Shown: positions 46,260 to 55,499, numbered from the stretch's first letter. The stretch is DNA of 64,000 bases from Streptomyces phaeochromogenes (GCF_001418655.1 NZ_LIQZ01000070.1:44811-108810); one strand, 5' to 3'. The notes: generated by a model not told the origin, from the sequence alone. Made by a program: numbers and translations.

Positions 46260-46849
46260 GCCGCGTAGGAAGAGTCGAGCGGGTGACCAAGGAGACGTCG
46301 GTCCTCGTCGAGATCGATCTCGACGGGACCGGCAAGGTCGATGTGTCGACAGGAGTCGGCTTCTACGACCACATGCTCGACCAGCTCGGCCGGCACGGTC
46401 TGTTCGACCTGACCGTGAAGACCGAGGGCGACCTGCACATCGACTCGCACCACACCATCGAGGACTCCGCCCTCGCGCTCGGCGCCGCCTTCAAGCAGGC
46501 GCTCGGCGACAAGGTGGGCATCTACCGCTTCGGCAACTGCACGGTCCCGCTGGACGAGTCGCTCGCCCAGGTGACCGTCGACCTCTCCGGCCGCCCGTAC
46601 CTCGTGCACACCGAGCCCGAGAAGATGGCGCCGATGATCGGCGAGTACGACACGACGATGACCCGGCACATCTTCGAGTCGTTCGTCGCGCAGGCCCAGA
46701 TCGCGCTGCACGTCCACGTGCCGTACGGGCGCAACGCGCACCACATCGTGGAGTGCCAGTTCAAGGCGCTCGCCCGGGCCCTGCGGTACGCCTCCGAGCG
46801 TGACCCGCGCGCCGCCGGGATCCTTCCCTCCACGAAGGGCGCGCTGTAA
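46256..46849 (+). CDS. hisB: HisB, imidazoleglycerol-phosphate dehydratase
   Basis: Monofunctional manganese-dependent dehydratase, 197 residues, as in actinobacteria (no phosphatase domain). The metal-binding histidine motifs are clear: [34 protein letters not shown], and [15 protein letters not shown]. The ATG overlaps the hisC stop (ATGA). A 54-residue membrane-protein gene begins 4 bases after its stop. Confidence 0.97.
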   Translation: MSRVGRVERVTKETSVLVEIDLDGTGKVDVSTGVGFYDHMLDQLGRHGLFDLTVKTEGDLHIDSHHTIEDSALALGAAFKQALGDKVGIYRFGNCTVPLDESLAQVTVDLSGRPYLVHTEPEKMAPMIGEYDTTMTRHIFESFVAQAQIALHVHVPYGRNAHHIVECQFKALARALRYASERDPRAAGILPSTKGAL

Positions 46850-46853
46850 ACCC

Positions 46854-47018
46854 ATGAGCGGCCTCTCCACCGTACTGATCGTCGTCGGGCTCTTCCTGCT
46901 CGGCGGCGTCTACTCCTTCGTCAAGCAGCAGATGCCGAAGAGCCTCATCGTGCTGCTGTCGATCGGCGCCGCGATGTGTCTGGTCGCGGGCGTCCTGAGG
47001 CTGGAGGTGTGGAATTGA
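46854..47018 (+). CDS. Small two-helix membrane protein inside the his operon
   Basis: 54 residues, start ATG at 46854 ([20 protein letters not shown]). Two hydrophobic segments are joined by a short basic loop ([10 protein letters not shown]); the second is [18 protein letters not shown], and the tail is RLEVWN. It sits 4 bases after hisB, and its stop TGA overlaps the hisH TTG start. Translation through this gene is therefore needed to place ribosomes at hisH, and its own end carries the hisH Shine-Dalgarno (GGAGG). No enzymatic motif is seen; the role is unknown. Confidence 0.82.
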   Translation: MSGLSTVLIVVGLFLLGGVYSFVKQQMPKSLIVLLSIGAAMCLVAGVLRLEVWN

Positions 47019-47659
47019 GCTCCCCTTCCAAACGAGTAGTTGTCTTTGACTACGGCTTCGGGAACGTGCGCTCGGCGGAACGTGCCCTCGCGCGCGCGGG
47101 TGCCGAGGTCGAGATAACGCGTGACTTCGACGAGGCCATGAACGCGGACGGCCTGCTGGTGCCGGGCGTCGGCGCCTTCGCCGCCTGCATGAAGGGGCTG
47201 AAGGAGGCGCGCGGCGACTGGATCGTCGGCCGTCGTCTCGCCGGTGGCCGTCCGGTCATGGGCATCTGCGTCGGTATGCAGATCCTCTTCGCGCGCGGCA
47301 TCGAGCACGGCGTCGAGACCGAGGGCCTCGACGAGTGGCCCGGCTCGGTCGAGCCGCTGCAGGCCGACATCGTGCCCCACATGGGCTGGAACACCGTCGA
47401 GGCACCGGCCGACTCCCAGCTCTTCGCCGGCCTGGACACGGACGCGCGCTTCTACTTCGTGCACTCGTACGCCGTCCACGACTGGAATCTCGAAGTCGCC
47501 AACCCGGCGATGCGCGCACCGCTCGTCACCTGGTCGACGCACGGCAAGTCCTTCGTCGCGGCCGTCGAGAACGGCGCTCTGTGGGCCACGCAGTTCCACC
47601 CCGAGAAGTCCGGCGACGCCGGAGCGCAGCTGCTCACCAACTGGATCGGAACCCTGTAG
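47015..47659 (+). CDS. hisH: HisH, glutamine amidotransferase subunit of IGP synthase (TTG start)
   Basis: Glutaminase subunit that delivers ammonia to HisF. 214 residues. The TTG at 47015 is chosen because it overlaps the preceding stop (TTGA), has GGAGG (47003-47007) 7 bases before it, and gives [20 protein letters not shown], the usual N-terminus. The class I amidotransferase triad is visible: nucleophile Cys in [10 protein letters not shown], His and Glu in [22 protein letters not shown] forms part of the oxyanion region. priA follows after 3 bases. Confidence 0.95.
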   Translation: MSSPSKRVVVFDYGFGNVRSAERALARAGAEVEITRDFDEAMNADGLLVPGVGAFAACMKGLKEARGDWIVGRRLAGGRPVMGICVGMQILFARGIEHGVETEGLDEWPGSVEPLQADIVPHMGWNTVEAPADSQLFAGLDTDARFYFVHSYAVHDWNLEVANPAMRAPLVTWSTHGKSFVAAVENGALWATQFHPEKSGDAGAQLLTNWIGTL

Positions 47660-47662
47660 ACC

Positions 47663-48388
47663 ATGGCCAAGCTCGAACTCCTCCCCGCCGTCGACGTCCG
47701 TGACGGCCAGGCGGTCCGCCTCGTCCACGGCGAATCCGGTACGGAGACCTCGTACGGCTCGCCCCTGGAGGCGGCGCTCGCCTGGCAGCGGGCGGGTGCC
47801 GAGTGGCTGCACCTCGTGGACCTGGACGCCGCGTTCGGCACGGGCGACAACCGCGCGCTGATCGGCGAGGTCACCAAGGCGATGGACATCAAGGTGGAGC
47901 TGTCCGGCGGCATCCGCGACGACGCCACGCTCGCCGCGGCCCTCGCCACCGGCTGCACCCGGGTGAACCTCGGCACGGCCGCCCTGGAGACGCCCGAGTG
48001 GGTCGCCAAGGTCATCGCCGAGCACGGCGACAAGATCGCGGTCGGCCTCGACGTACGCGGTACGACCCTGCGCGGGCGCGGCTGGACCCGCGACGGCGGC
48101 GACCTCTACGAGACGCTGGAGCGCCTCGACAAGGAGGGCTGCGCGCGGTACGTCGTCACGGACATCGCGAAGGACGGCACGCTCCAGGGCCCCAACCTGG
48201 AGCTCCTGAAGAACGTGTGCGCGGCGACCGACCGCCCGGTGGTGGCGTCCGGCGGGGTCTCGTCGCTTGACGACCTGCGGGCCATCGCCGAGCTCGTGCC
48301 CCTCGGTGTCGAGGGCTCGATCGTCGGCAAGGCCCTGTACGCGAAGGCGTTCACCCTGGAAGAGGCACTGGAGGCGGTGGCCAAGTGA
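47663..48388 (+). CDS. priA: PriA, bifunctional HisA/TrpF isomerase
   Basis: TIM-barrel isomerase, 241 residues, that in actinobacteria catalyses both the HisA step (ProFAR isomerisation) and the TrpF step (phosphoribosylanthranilate isomerisation). It has [20 protein letters not shown] with the first catalytic Asp, [34 protein letters not shown], and [18 protein letters not shown] with the second Asp. [16 protein letters not shown] forms the phosphate site. No trpF gene occurs with the trp genes at 52754-59668, which supports the dual role. The stop overlaps the ridA start (GTGA). Confidence 0.93.
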   Translation: MAKLELLPAVDVRDGQAVRLVHGESGTETSYGSPLEAALAWQRAGAEWLHLVDLDAAFGTGDNRALIGEVTKAMDIKVELSGGIRDDATLAAALATGCTRVNLGTAALETPEWVAKVIAEHGDKIAVGLDVRGTTLRGRGWTRDGGDLYETLERLDKEGCARYVVTDIAKDGTLQGPNLELLKNVCAATDRPVVASGGVSSLDDLRAIAELVPLGVEGSIVGKALYAKAFTLEEALEAVAK

Positions 48389-48783
48389 GTGACCTGCGAC
48401 GCGTCTCGACCGGAGCCCCCTGGGAGGAGGCCTTCGGGTACTCCCGCGCGGTGGAGCTGCCGAACGGGCTGGTGCTGGTCTCCGGCTGCACGTCGATAGT
48501 GGACGGCGAGATCGCCGGAGGCGGCCCGTACGAGCAGGCGGTCAACGCGTTCAAGGTCGCGCTGGCGGCGCTGGACCAGCTGGATCTCGGCCGCGAGGAC
48601 GTCGTACGGACACGTATGTACCTCACCCATGCCCGCGATGTGGAGGACGTGGGACGCGCCCACAAGGAGCTGTTCGACTCCGTCCGGCCCGCCGCATCCA
48701 TGATCATCGTCTCCGGTTTCGTGGACCCCAGCCTGGTGGTCGAGGTCGAGGTGGAGGCGTACCGAGAGGCGCCCGCGTCATGA
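48385..48783 (+). CDS. RidA family protein
   Basis: 132-residue RidA/YjgF protein, trimeric cytoplasmic enzymes that hydrolyse reactive enamine/imine intermediates. It begins [20 protein letters not shown] (the atypical N-terminus of one RidA subgroup), then [13 protein letters not shown] and [20 protein letters not shown] segments. The [21 protein letters not shown] segment, which contains the catalytic-pocket arginine, and [20 protein letters not shown] follow. It is wedged between priA and hisF with 4-base overlaps on both sides, so it is tightly co-expressed with histidine enzymes. A housekeeping role for intermediates of this pathway is an inference. Confidence 0.87.
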   Translation: MSDLRRVSTGAPWEEAFGYSRAVELPNGLVLVSGCTSIVDGEIAGGGPYEQAVNAFKVALAALDQLDLGREDVVRTRMYLTHARDVEDVGRAHKELFDSVRPAASMIIVSGFVDPSLVVEVEVEAYREAPAS

Positions 48784-49535
48784 CCCTGGCCGTACGAGTC
48801 ATCCCCTGCCTGGACGTCGACAACGGCCGGGTCGTCAAGGGCGTCAACTTCCAGAACCTGCGCGACGCGGGCGACCCCGTCGAGATGGCCAAGGTGTACG
48901 ACGCCGAGGGCGCCGACGAGCTGACGTTCCTGGACATCACCGCGTCCTCCGGCAACCGCGAGACCACGTACGACGTGGTGCGCCGCACCGCCGAGCAGGT
49001 GTTCATCCCGCTGACGGTGGGAGGCGGCGTCCGTACGGCGGAGGACGTCGACAAGCTGCTGCGGGCGGGCGCGGACAAGGTCGGCGTCAACACGGCGGCC
49101 ATCGCCCGCCCCGACCTGATCCGGGAGATCGCCGAGCGGTTCGGGCGGCAGGTGCTGGTGCTGTCCGTGGACGCGCGCCGGACTGCTGAGGGCACCTTCG
49201 AGGTCACCACCCACGGTGGCCGCAAGGGCACCGGCATCGACGCCGTCGAGTGGGCGCACCGGGCCGCCGAGCTGGGCGCGGGCGAGATCCTGCTCAACTC
49301 GATGGACGCCGACGGCACGAAGGACGGCTACGACATCGAGATGATCGAGGCCGTACGGAAGCACGTCACGGTGCCGGTGATCGCCTCCGGCGGCGCGGGC
49401 CGGCTGGCCGACTTCCCGCCGGCCGTCGCCGCGGGCGCGGACGCCGTGCTCGCCGCGTCCGTCTTCCACTTCGGCGACCTGCGGATCGGCGAGGTGAAGC
49501 AGGCGCTGCGGGAGGCGGGGCATCCGGTGCGGTGA
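48780..49535 (+). CDS. hisF: HisF, cyclase subunit of imidazoleglycerol-phosphate synthase
   Basis: TIM-barrel synthase that works with HisH to form imidazoleglycerol phosphate and AICAR. 251 residues; the ATG overlaps the ridA stop (ATGA). Catalytic Asp 1 is in [20 protein letters not shown]; catalytic Asp 2 is in [39 protein letters not shown] and [20 protein letters not shown] are the phosphate-binding loops. Last gene of the operon; hisI is separated by about 2.8 kb and lies next to trpE. Confidence 0.97.
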   Translation: MTLAVRVIPCLDVDNGRVVKGVNFQNLRDAGDPVEMAKVYDAEGADELTFLDITASSGNRETTYDVVRRTAEQVFIPLTVGGGVRTAEDVDKLLRAGADKVGVNTAAIARPDLIREIAERFGRQVLVLSVDARRTAEGTFEVTTHGGRKGTGIDAVEWAHRAAELGAGEILLNSMDADGTKDGYDIEMIEAVRKHVTVPVIASGGAGRLADFPPAVAAGADAVLAASVFHFGDLRIGEVKQALREAGHPVR

Positions 49536-49583
49536 CGCCCCGGAGACCCGTCCACGCACTCGCTCACGCATAGGAGAGGTTCG

Positions 49584-49616
49584 GTAAGCCCCGGTCACCT
49601 GGTGGCCGGGGCTTAC
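49584..49616 (+). terminator. Terminator of the his operon
   Basis: GTAAGCCCCGG (49584-49594) and CCGGGGCTTAC (49606-49616) form a perfect 11-bp stem with an 11-base loop, 49 bases after the hisF stop. It separates the his operon from the ArsR-type gene. Confidence 0.8.
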
Positions 49617-49630
49617 TCGTGGCGAGAAGG

Positions 49631-49672
49631 GAAAGAAAAGTTGCGCAATTTATATTGCGCAACTTTTCTTTC
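49631..49672. promoter_or_regulatory. 42-bp perfect palindrome, probable operator of the ArsR-type regulator
   Basis: GAAAGAAAAGTTGCGCAAT (49631-49649), spacer TTAT, and its exact complement (49654-49672): 19-bp arms with no mismatch. It is markedly AT-rich in a high-GC genome. It ends 17 bases before the regulator's ATG, so it overlaps the promoter. The inner TTGCGCAA...TTGCGCAA could hold a dimer; the full length would suit two dimers. Autorepression of the regulator-transporter pair is the simplest reading. Confidence 0.75.
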
Positions 49673-49689
49673 GTATCTACGGTGGTGTC

Positions 49690-50277
49690 ATGAGCGGCAC
49701 GGAGAACCTCCCGATCACGGACCTGGGCACCCTCAAGGCCCTGGCCCACCCCCTGCGGATGCAGCTGTACCGAGGGCTGTGCGTGGCCCGCACCGCCACC
49801 GCCTCCCAGCTCGCCGAGCAGGTCGACGAAGCGGTCTCACTGGTCAGCTACCACCTGCGCAAGCTCGCCGAGCACGGGCTGATCGAGGCGGCCGAGCCAC
49901 AGAGCGGGGACGGCCGCGAGCGCTGGTGGCAGCCCTCCTCGCAGGGCGTGAGCATCAGGGACAAGGACTTCCGGGACGCACCCGAGAGGGCCTCCGCGCA
50001 TCTGGCCGCCACCAGGCTCTTCCACGAGCAGCGGGCCGACATGTACCGCCGCTACCTCGACGAACGCCCCACCTGGGGCGCCGAGTGGAACTCCGCCGCA
50101 CCCGACAACGAGTCGCTGCTGCGGCTGACCCCCGCCGAACTGGCCGAACTCGGCGCGGAGCTGCTCGCCCTCGCCAGGAAGTACGACGAGAAGGGTCGCG
50201 CCGCCGAGGCGGCCGGCGCGACCGAGGGGCGCGAGAACGTCGCGCTGCACGTGTACGGATTCCCGTTCCGCACCTGA
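49690..50277 (+). CDS. ArsR-type winged-helix transcriptional regulator
   Basis: 195-residue DNA-binding protein. The N-terminal about 85 residues form an ArsR/HTH_20 winged helix: TLKALAHPLRMQLYRGLCVA, then TASQLAEQVDEAVSLVSYHL with the recognition helix, and LAEHGLIEAAEPQSGDGRER as the wing. No metal-binding Cys motif is present, so this is not a classical metal sensor. The C-terminal about 100 residues are helical and may bind a ligand. The start ATG at 49690 has only a weak GGTGGT upstream. The MFS gene starts 30 bases after it, a common regulator-transporter pair. The palindrome at 49631-49672 is the likely operator. Confidence 0.87.
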   Translation: MSGTENLPITDLGTLKALAHPLRMQLYRGLCVARTATASQLAEQVDEAVSLVSYHLRKLAEHGLIEAAEPQSGDGRERWWQPSSQGVSIRDKDFRDAPERASAHLAATRLFHEQRADMYRRYLDERPTWGAEWNSAAPDNESLLRLTPAELAELGAELLALARKYDEKGRAAEAAGATEGRENVALHVYGFPFRT

Positions 50278-50307
50278 GAGTTCGCAGCCCTGGGAGGGCA
50301 CGCCCGT

Positions 50308-51555
50308 ATGTCCACGACGTCCATACCCCCGGCCGCCGTCTCCGACGGGCCGGCCCACCGTGACCCGAACGTCCTGCGCTGGCTCGGCGCCTACGCCGCG
50401 TCCATGGTCGGCGACAACATCTACTACCTCGCGCTGACCTGGGCCGCCGTCCAGGCGGGCACGCCCGCGCAGGCAGGGATCGTGGCGGCCGTGAGCGCCG
50501 TGCCGCGCGCCCTGCTGATGCTCGGCGGGGGAGTGTTGGCCGACCGGTTCGGACCCCGGAAGGTCGTCATCGGCAGTGACGCCGTGCGGTGCGCGGCCGT
50601 GCTCGCGGTGGCCGCACTGCTCTTCGCCACGACCCCCGGGCTGTGGCCGCTGGCGCTGCTCGCCCTCGTCTTCGGCACGGTCGACGCCGTCTTCATGCCC
50701 GCGGTGGGCGCCCTGCCGGCCCGCATCACCGGCCGCGACCAGCTCACCCGCGTCCAGGGCATGCGCGGCCTCGCCATCCGCTTCGCCAACGTCGTGGGCG
50801 CGCCGCTCGGCGGTCTGGGCATCGCACTGGGCGGGCCCGCCGCGGCCTTCGGACTGGCCGGGCTGCTGATCGCGGTGTCGGTGCCCCTGCTGGTCTCCCT
50901 GCGGGTCGCCGACCTCCCCGGGGACGACAGGGCCGCCGAACGCCCCACCGCCTGGAGCGACCTCCGCGACGGACTGCGCTACATCCGCGGTCACCGCGTC
51001 CTGGCCCCGCTGATCGTCGCCATCGCCCTCGGGGACCTGGGCTTCGTCGGCCCGCTCAACGTGGGGCTGACCCTGCTCGCCGACGAGCGCGGCTGGGGCG
51101 CCTCAGGCGTGGGCTGGGTGCTCGCCGGGTTCGGCGTGGGCGCGGGCAGCGCCGCACTGCTGCTCGCCGTACGCGGGGGCCTTCCGCACGCCGGACGCGT
51201 CATGGCGGTGACGATCCTGACGGGCTCGGTCGCGGTCGGTGCCCTGGCCTATGTGCCGAACGTCGTCGCGGCGGCGGGCGTCGCCGTCCTCATCGGCCTG
51301 CTCACGGGCCTCAGCGGCGCCCTGTGCGGCGCACTGCTGCAGACCCGGACCGACCCCGCCTACCTGGGCAGGGTCAGCTCCGTGTCCGGCATCGTCAGCC
51401 TCGGCCTCGCCCCGCTCAGCATGCCGCTGTCCGCCGCCGCGATCGGCGCGTGGGGCACAGGCCCGGTCTTTGTCGTCAGCGCGGCCGTGTGCGGCCTCGG
51501 TGGGGTGCTCGCACTGTGCGTACGCGACCTCCGCCGGGCCGTACTCCCGAAGTAG
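50308..51555 (+). CDS. MFS transporter
   Basis: 415-residue major facilitator superfamily exporter-like protein with about 12 membrane segments. [20 protein letters not shown] contains the family loop 2-3 motif (G-x-L-x-D-R-F-G). The middle loop [20 protein letters not shown] is cytoplasmic, and [20 protein letters not shown] lies in the second half. It resembles MFS_3 type efflux proteins. The ATG at 50308 follows CTGGGAGGGCACGCCCGT. It is probably controlled by the upstream ArsR-type protein, and the inducing compound would be a toxic small molecule; neither is shown by the sequence. Confidence 0.87.
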   Translation: MSTTSIPPAAVSDGPAHRDPNVLRWLGAYAASMVGDNIYYLALTWAAVQAGTPAQAGIVAAVSAVPRALLMLGGGVLADRFGPRKVVIGSDAVRCAAVLAVAALLFATTPGLWPLALLALVFGTVDAVFMPAVGALPARITGRDQLTRVQGMRGLAIRFANVVGAPLGGLGIALGGPAAAFGLAGLLIAVSVPLLVSLRVADLPGDDRAAERPTAWSDLRDGLRYIRGHRVLAPLIVAIALGDLGFVGPLNVGLTLLADERGWGASGVGWVLAGFGVGAGSAALLLAVRGGLPHAGRVMAVTILTGSVAVGALAYVPNVVAAAGVAVLIGLLTGLSGALCGALLQTRTDPAYLGRVSSVSGIVSLGLAPLSMPLSAAAIGAWGTGPVFVVSAAVCGLGGVLALCVRDLRRAVLPK

Positions 51556-51575
51556 CCGTACTCCCGAAGCAGCTG

Positions 51576-52211
51576 TCAGATGCCCAACTGCTTCGCCTCG
51601 TGCAGTTTGGCGATCGCGTCCTTGTCGCCCTCCAGTTCCACGTCCGCGGCGTTCTGGCGGCCGTGGACGAACATGACGAGTTCGGACGGCTCTCCCGTGA
51701 CCGTGACGACCGGTGTGCCCCGGTGGGCGACCGCCGTCTGGCCGTCCGGGCGGCGGAGCACCAGGCCGGTGGGGGCGCCGCGGCCCATGAGGCGGGCCCC
51801 GCGCTCCAGACGGGACCACAGGGCGTCCTGGAAGACGGAGTCGAGCTCGCGGGGAACCCAGTCGGGCTGGGCGCGGCGTACGTCCTCGGTGTGGACGTAG
51901 AACTCGATCGCGTTGGACGCCTCGTCGATCTGCTTGAGGGAGAAGGGCGAGAAGCGCGGCGGTCCCGTACGGATGAGCTGGATCAGCTCCTCGTACGGCT
52001 TCTCGGTGAACTCGGCCATCACCCGGTCGAGGCGCGAGGCGAGCTGCTTGATCAGGATGCCGCCCGCGGCATCCGGGCGGCGCTCGCGCACGACCACGTG
52101 CGCGGCGAGATCACGGGTGTTCCAGCCCTCGCACAGAGTGGGGGCGTCCGGGCCCTCCGTCTCCAACAGATCCGCGAGGAGAAGTCGTTCACGCTTTGCA
52201 TGGGTCGACAT
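51576..52211 (-). CDS. TIGR03085-type maleylpyruvate-isomerase-fold protein
   Basis: 211 residues from the ATG at 52211. The MDMPI/DinB-like four-helix N-terminal domain shows [20 protein letters not shown] and [20 protein letters not shown], in which the histidine is a metal ligand of this fold. A second region, [20 protein letters not shown], precedes a small C-terminal beta domain ([20 protein letters not shown]). Related proteins are mycothiol-dependent isomerases and transferases; this subgroup is of unknown substrate. It is divergent from hisI across an 84-base promoter region. Confidence 0.8.
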   Translation of the reverse strand: MSTHAKRERLLLADLLETEGPDAPTLCEGWNTRDLAAHVVVRERRPDAAGGILIKQLASRLDRVMAEFTEKPYEELIQLIRTGPPRFSPFSLKQIDEASNAIEFYVHTEDVRRAQPDWVPRELDSVFQDALWSRLERGARLMGRGAPTGLVLRRPDGQTAVAHRGTPVVTVTGEPSELVMFVHGRQNAADVELEGDKDAIAKLHEAKQLGI

Positions 52212-52295
52212 GCCTGCCAGCCTACGACTGCCTCCGGGGTCCGCCCAGTGGACAGGGGCACAGGAGTGTCCGACCGGCGCGGCACAATGGTCGTC

Positions 52296-52742
52296 ATGAC
52301 CAGCACGCCCCCGCCCGGCACGCCCAGCAGCCTGGATCCCGAGATCGCCGCCCGCCTCAGGCGCAGCGCCGACGGGCTCGTTCCCGCCATCGCCCAGCAG
52401 TACGACACCGGAGAGGTGCTGATGCTCGGCTGGATGGACGACGAGGCACTGCATCGCACGCTGACGACCGGCCGGTGCACCTACTGGTCGCGCAGCCGCC
52501 AGGAGTACTGGGTCAAGGGCGACACCTCCGGTCACTTCCAGTGGGTCAGGTCCGTCGCCCTCGACTGCGACGCGGACACCGTGCTGGTCAAGGTCGACCA
52601 GGTGGGCGCCGCCTGCCACACCGGCGACCGCACCTGCTTCGACGCCGACGTGCTCCTCAAGGACGCCGAGGGCGCCATGGGCACCGAGGGCGTCGCGGAC
52701 ACCGGGGGCGCCGATTCCGGCGTACCCGCCGTGGATCAGTAA
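52296..52742 (+). CDS. hisI: HisI, phosphoribosyl-AMP cyclohydrolase
   Basis: 148-residue metal-dependent hydrolase of histidine synthesis (opens the adenine ring of phosphoribosyl-AMP). It has [40 protein letters not shown], and the Asp/Cys metal sites in [17 protein letters not shown] and [12 protein letters not shown]. No fused HisE domain is present. An ATG at 52287 (MVVMTS) is also in frame; neither start has a ribosome binding site, so leaderless translation is likely. The Asp/Gly-rich tail ([18 protein letters not shown]) is disordered. trpE starts 11 bases after its stop, tying histidine and tryptophan genes together. Confidence 0.93.
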   Translation: MTSTPPPGTPSSLDPEIAARLRRSADGLVPAIAQQYDTGEVLMLGWMDDEALHRTLTTGRCTYWSRSRQEYWVKGDTSGHFQWVRSVALDCDADTVLVKVDQVGAACHTGDRTCFDADVLLKDAEGAMGTEGVADTGGADSGVPAVDQ

Positions 52743-52753
52743 GGTCAGCCGCC

Positions 52754-54247
52754 ATGGACCTCGAGACCTTCCGCAAGCTGGCCACCGACCGGCGTGTCAT
52801 CCCCGTCAGCCGCAAGCTCCTCGCGGACGGCGACACGCCCGTCGCGCTCTACCGCAAGCTCGCCGCCGAGCGCCCCGGCACCTTCCTCCTGGAGTCCGCG
52901 GAGAACGGCCGCTCCTGGTCCCGCTACTCGTTCGTGGGCGTCCGCTCCGCCGCCACCCTCACCGAGCGTGACGGCCAGGCCCACTGGCTGGGCACCCCGC
53001 CCGTCGGCGTCCCGGCCGACGGCGACCCCCTCGCCGCCCTGCGCGCCACCATCGAGGCCCTCCATACCCCTCACGACCTCGTGTACGACCAGGGACTGCC
53101 GCCCTTCACCGGCGGAATGGTCGGCTACCTCGGCTACGACATCGTCCGCCGACTGGAGAAGATCGGCCCCGGCGAGCGCGACGACCTGAAGCTGCCCGAG
53201 CTCACCATGCTGCTCACCAGCGATCTCGCGGTCATGGACCACTGGGACGGCTCGGTCCTGCTGATCGCCAACGCGATCAACCACAACGACCTCGACACGG
53301 GCGTCGACGAGGCGTACGCGGACGCGGTGGCCCGCCTCGACGCCATGGAGGCGGACCTCTCGCGCTCCGTCTCGCAGCCCCCGGCCGCCCTCCCGCCGTC
53401 CGAGCTCCCCGAGTACACCGCGCTGTGGGGCGGCCCCGACTACCAGGTGGCCGTCGAGGACATCAAGGAGCGCATCCGGGCCGGCGAGGCCTTCCAGGTC
53501 GTCCCCTCCCAGCGCTTCGAAACACCGTGCACGGCAAGCGCGTTGGACGTGTACCGGGTCCTGCGGGCCACCAACCCGTCCCCGTACATGTACCTCTTCC
53601 GCTTCGACGGCTTCGACGTCGTGGGCTCCTCCCCGGAGGCACTCGTCAAGGTCGAGGACGGACAGGCGATGGTGCACCCCATCGCGGGCACCCGGCCGCG
53701 CGGCGCCACGGTCCAGGAGGACCAGGCCCTCGCCGACGAGCTGATCGCCGACCCCAAGGAGCGCGCCGAGCACCTGATGCTCGTCGACCTGGGGCGCAAC
53801 GACCTGGGGCGGGTCTGCGAGCCCGGCTCCGTCGAGGTCGTCGACTTCATGTCCATCGAGCGGTACTCGCACGTCATGCACATCGTGTCCACGGTCACGG
53901 GCCGGGTGGCCGAGGGGCGTACGGCCTTCGACGTACTCACCGCCTGCTTCCCCGCGGGCACCCTCTCCGGAGCCCCCAAGCCCCGCGCGATGCAGATCAT
54001 CGACGAACTGGAGCCCTCGCGGCGCGGGCTCTACGGCGGCTGCGTCGGCTACCTCGACTTCGCGGGCGACTCCGACACCGCCATCGCGATCCGGACGGCC
54101 CTGCTCCGGGACGGCACGGCGTACGTGCAGGCCGGCGCCGGAGTCGTCGCCGACTCGGACCCCGTCGCCGAGGACACCGAGTGCCGCAACAAGGCGGCGG
54201 CCGTCCTGCGCGCGGTCCACACGGCGAACCGGCTCGGACGACCGTAG
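52754..54247 (+). CDS. trpE: TrpE, anthranilate synthase component I
   Basis: Chorismate-binding enzyme making anthranilate. 497 residues from the ATG at 52754. The tryptophan feedback site LLESAENGRSWSRYSFVG is intact near residue 45, implying allosteric inhibition. The chorismate domain shows FQVVPSQRFETPCTASALDV, RATNPSPYMYLFRFDGFDVV, HPIAGTRPRGATVQEDQALA, GRNDLGRVCEPGSVEVVDFM and TFPAGTLSGAPKP-type CFPAGTLSGAPKPRAMQIID. No trpG is in the window, so the glutaminase subunit must be encoded elsewhere. No Trp-rich leader peptide was found upstream. Confidence 0.96.
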   Translation: MDLETFRKLATDRRVIPVSRKLLADGDTPVALYRKLAAERPGTFLLESAENGRSWSRYSFVGVRSAATLTERDGQAHWLGTPPVGVPADGDPLAALRATIEALHTPHDLVYDQGLPPFTGGMVGYLGYDIVRRLEKIGPGERDDLKLPELTMLLTSDLAVMDHWDGSVLLIANAINHNDLDTGVDEAYADAVARLDAMEADLSRSVSQPPAALPPSELPEYTALWGGPDYQVAVEDIKERIRAGEAFQVVPSQRFETPCTASALDVYRVLRATNPSPYMYLFRFDGFDVVGSSPEALVKVEDGQAMVHPIAGTRPRGATVQEDQALADELIADPKERAEHLMLVDLGRNDLGRVCEPGSVEVVDFMSIERYSHVMHIVSTVTGRVAEGRTAFDVLTACFPAGTLSGAPKPRAMQIIDELEPSRRGLYGGCVGYLDFAGDSDTAIAIRTALLRDGTAYVQAGAGVVADSDPVAEDTECRNKAAAVLRAVHTANRLGRP

Positions 54248-54359
54248 GTCACATATCGCCCCGGACCCCGGGAAACGGCAGTACAGCCGGACGTACGCGG
54301 GCAGTGGGACGTGAGTCACGTGAACCCCGGGTGACGGTTCGCCCGGGGTTCAGGCGATA

Positions 54360-55001
54360 GTGGAGTACGTGACTGCTGTTCCGCACCCCCGATCCGAAGC
54401 CCCCGGACCCGCCCGGTCCGGCCGCCGAAGCCTCGCCCTCGCCCTGCTGTTCGGCGCGCTCGGCGCGGTCGTCGCGCTGCTCGCCTCACGGCAGGGCTGG
54501 TCGGAGGGCACCGCGACGGTGGCCGGCGGCGAATTCCCGCTGAGCGCCAAGGGCGGCGATGTGACGGGCGTGCCCGCGTCCCTCGCCATAGTGGGCCTCG
54601 CCGCTCTCGTCGCCGTCTTCGCCGTCCGCCGCGCCGGCCGTTTCCTGGTCGCCGGGCTCCTCGCGCTCTCCGGCGCGGGCACCGTCGTCTCGGCGCTCCT
54701 CGGCGCCTCCGACACCTCCGCGCTCGACGAGAAGGCCGCCCAGGCCTCCGGCGACAGCGGGGCGACCGTGGACGCCATGACCCACACCGCCTGGCCGTAC
54801 GTGGCCGCGGCGGGGGGCGTGCTGCTGCTCCTCGCCGGACTCCTCGCGCTGCGGTACGGGCGGCTCTGGCCGGCCATGTCCGGGCGCTACGAGCGTGACG
54901 GCACGCCCCGCCCTCGCAAGACCCGGGCCCCGGCCGACCCCGAGCGGCCCGAGGAGATCTGGAAGGCGCTGGACCGAGGTGAGGACCCCACGGGGGCGTG
55001 A
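54360..55001 (+). CDS. TIGR02234-type membrane protein associated with Trp biosynthesis
   Basis: 213 residues from the GTG at 54360; a GTG at 54369 (MTAVPHPRS) is an alternative. Four membrane segments are visible: LALALLFGALGAVVALLA, VPASLAIVGLAALVAVFAV, FLVAGLLALSGAGTVVSALL and YVAAAGGVLLLLAGLLAL. The C-terminal 50 residues are cytoplasmic and charged, ending EEIWKALDRGEDPTG, a conserved tail. Proteins of this type sit near trp genes in actinobacteria and have no assigned function; a role in uptake, export or sensing of tryptophan intermediates is conjecture. Confidence 0.8.
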   Translation: MEYVTAVPHPRSEAPGPARSGRRSLALALLFGALGAVVALLASRQGWSEGTATVAGGEFPLSAKGGDVTGVPASLAIVGLAALVAVFAVRRAGRFLVAGLLALSGAGTVVSALLGASDTSALDEKAAQASGDSGATVDAMTHTAWPYVAAAGGVLLLLAGLLALRYGRLWPAMSGRYERDGTPRPRKTRAPADPERPEEIWKALDRGEDPTGA

Positions 55002-55243
55002 GCGCTTCGCCGGGTTCCGTTGAGAGCGCAGTTCGGATGGTGCGGGTCCGTCGTGGCTGGTCGCGCCTCGCGGCGGAGCCGCAAAATGTCACAGCCCCGC
55101 GCCCCTTACGGAGCGCAGATGTCCCGCGTGCCTGACGGGCCGCGGCACCCCCGCGCAGGCCGCACGCGCGCGTGCGGGACAATGGTCGGTGAGCGTCCGA
55201 CTCACACACGCACAGAGCAACACAGATCATGAGGAGCTAAGTC
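55002..55243 (+). other. Gene-free stretch with a degenerate copy of the GTTCCCCGCGCCCC repeat
   Basis: About 240 bases without a supported gene. CAGCCCCGCGCCCCTTACGG near 55092-55111, followed by AGCGCAG, looks like an eroded copy of the interspersed hairpin element at 21513, 23395 and 35796. The last about 60 bases must hold the promoter of the next gene. Confidence 0.45.
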
Positions 55244-55483
55244 ATGGCGGGCAGCAACCACGGTCACACTCCGGCCGCCTGGACCGGTGTCACCATCGCA
55301 GTCATCGGTTTCTGCGTCTCCGGTGCCTTCATGGTGATGGCCAATCCGCTGGGCTTCTGGGCCGGCCTGGTCGTCGTGGCCCTCGGTGGCGTGGTCGGCA
55401 TGGCGATGAGCGCGGCGGGCCTGGGCAAGCAGAAGGCCGCCCCCCGGACCCACCAGGTGGCGTCCGCGTCCGCCGAGAGCTGA
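55244..55483 (+). CDS. HGxxPAAW family small membrane protein
   Basis: 79 residues from the ATG at 55244 (GAGGAGCTAAGTC upstream, a good ribosome binding site). The name motif HGHTPAAW is at residues 6-13. Two membrane segments follow: TGVTIAVIGFCVSGAFMVM and WAGLVVVALGGVVGMAMSAA, and then a short basic tail. This actinobacterial family is regularly found near trp genes, and its function is unknown. A hairpin with a T-tail follows at 55500-55538. Confidence 0.88.
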   Translation: MAGSNHGHTPAAWTGVTIAVIGFCVSGAFMVMANPLGFWAGLVVVALGGVVGMAMSAAGLGKQKAAPRTHQVASASAES

Positions 55484-55499
55484 TCCTCACAGCGTGCTG

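Noticed and set aside
50589..52742. A 717-codon frame ending in HisI
   Set aside because: The front part is a shifted reading of the MFS gene and of the antisense of the isomerase-fold gene. Only 52296-52742 is HisI.
52743..52753. Trp attenuator or leader peptide before trpE
   Set aside because: Only 11 bases separate hisI and trpE, and no short frame with consecutive Trp codons exists there or before trpC.
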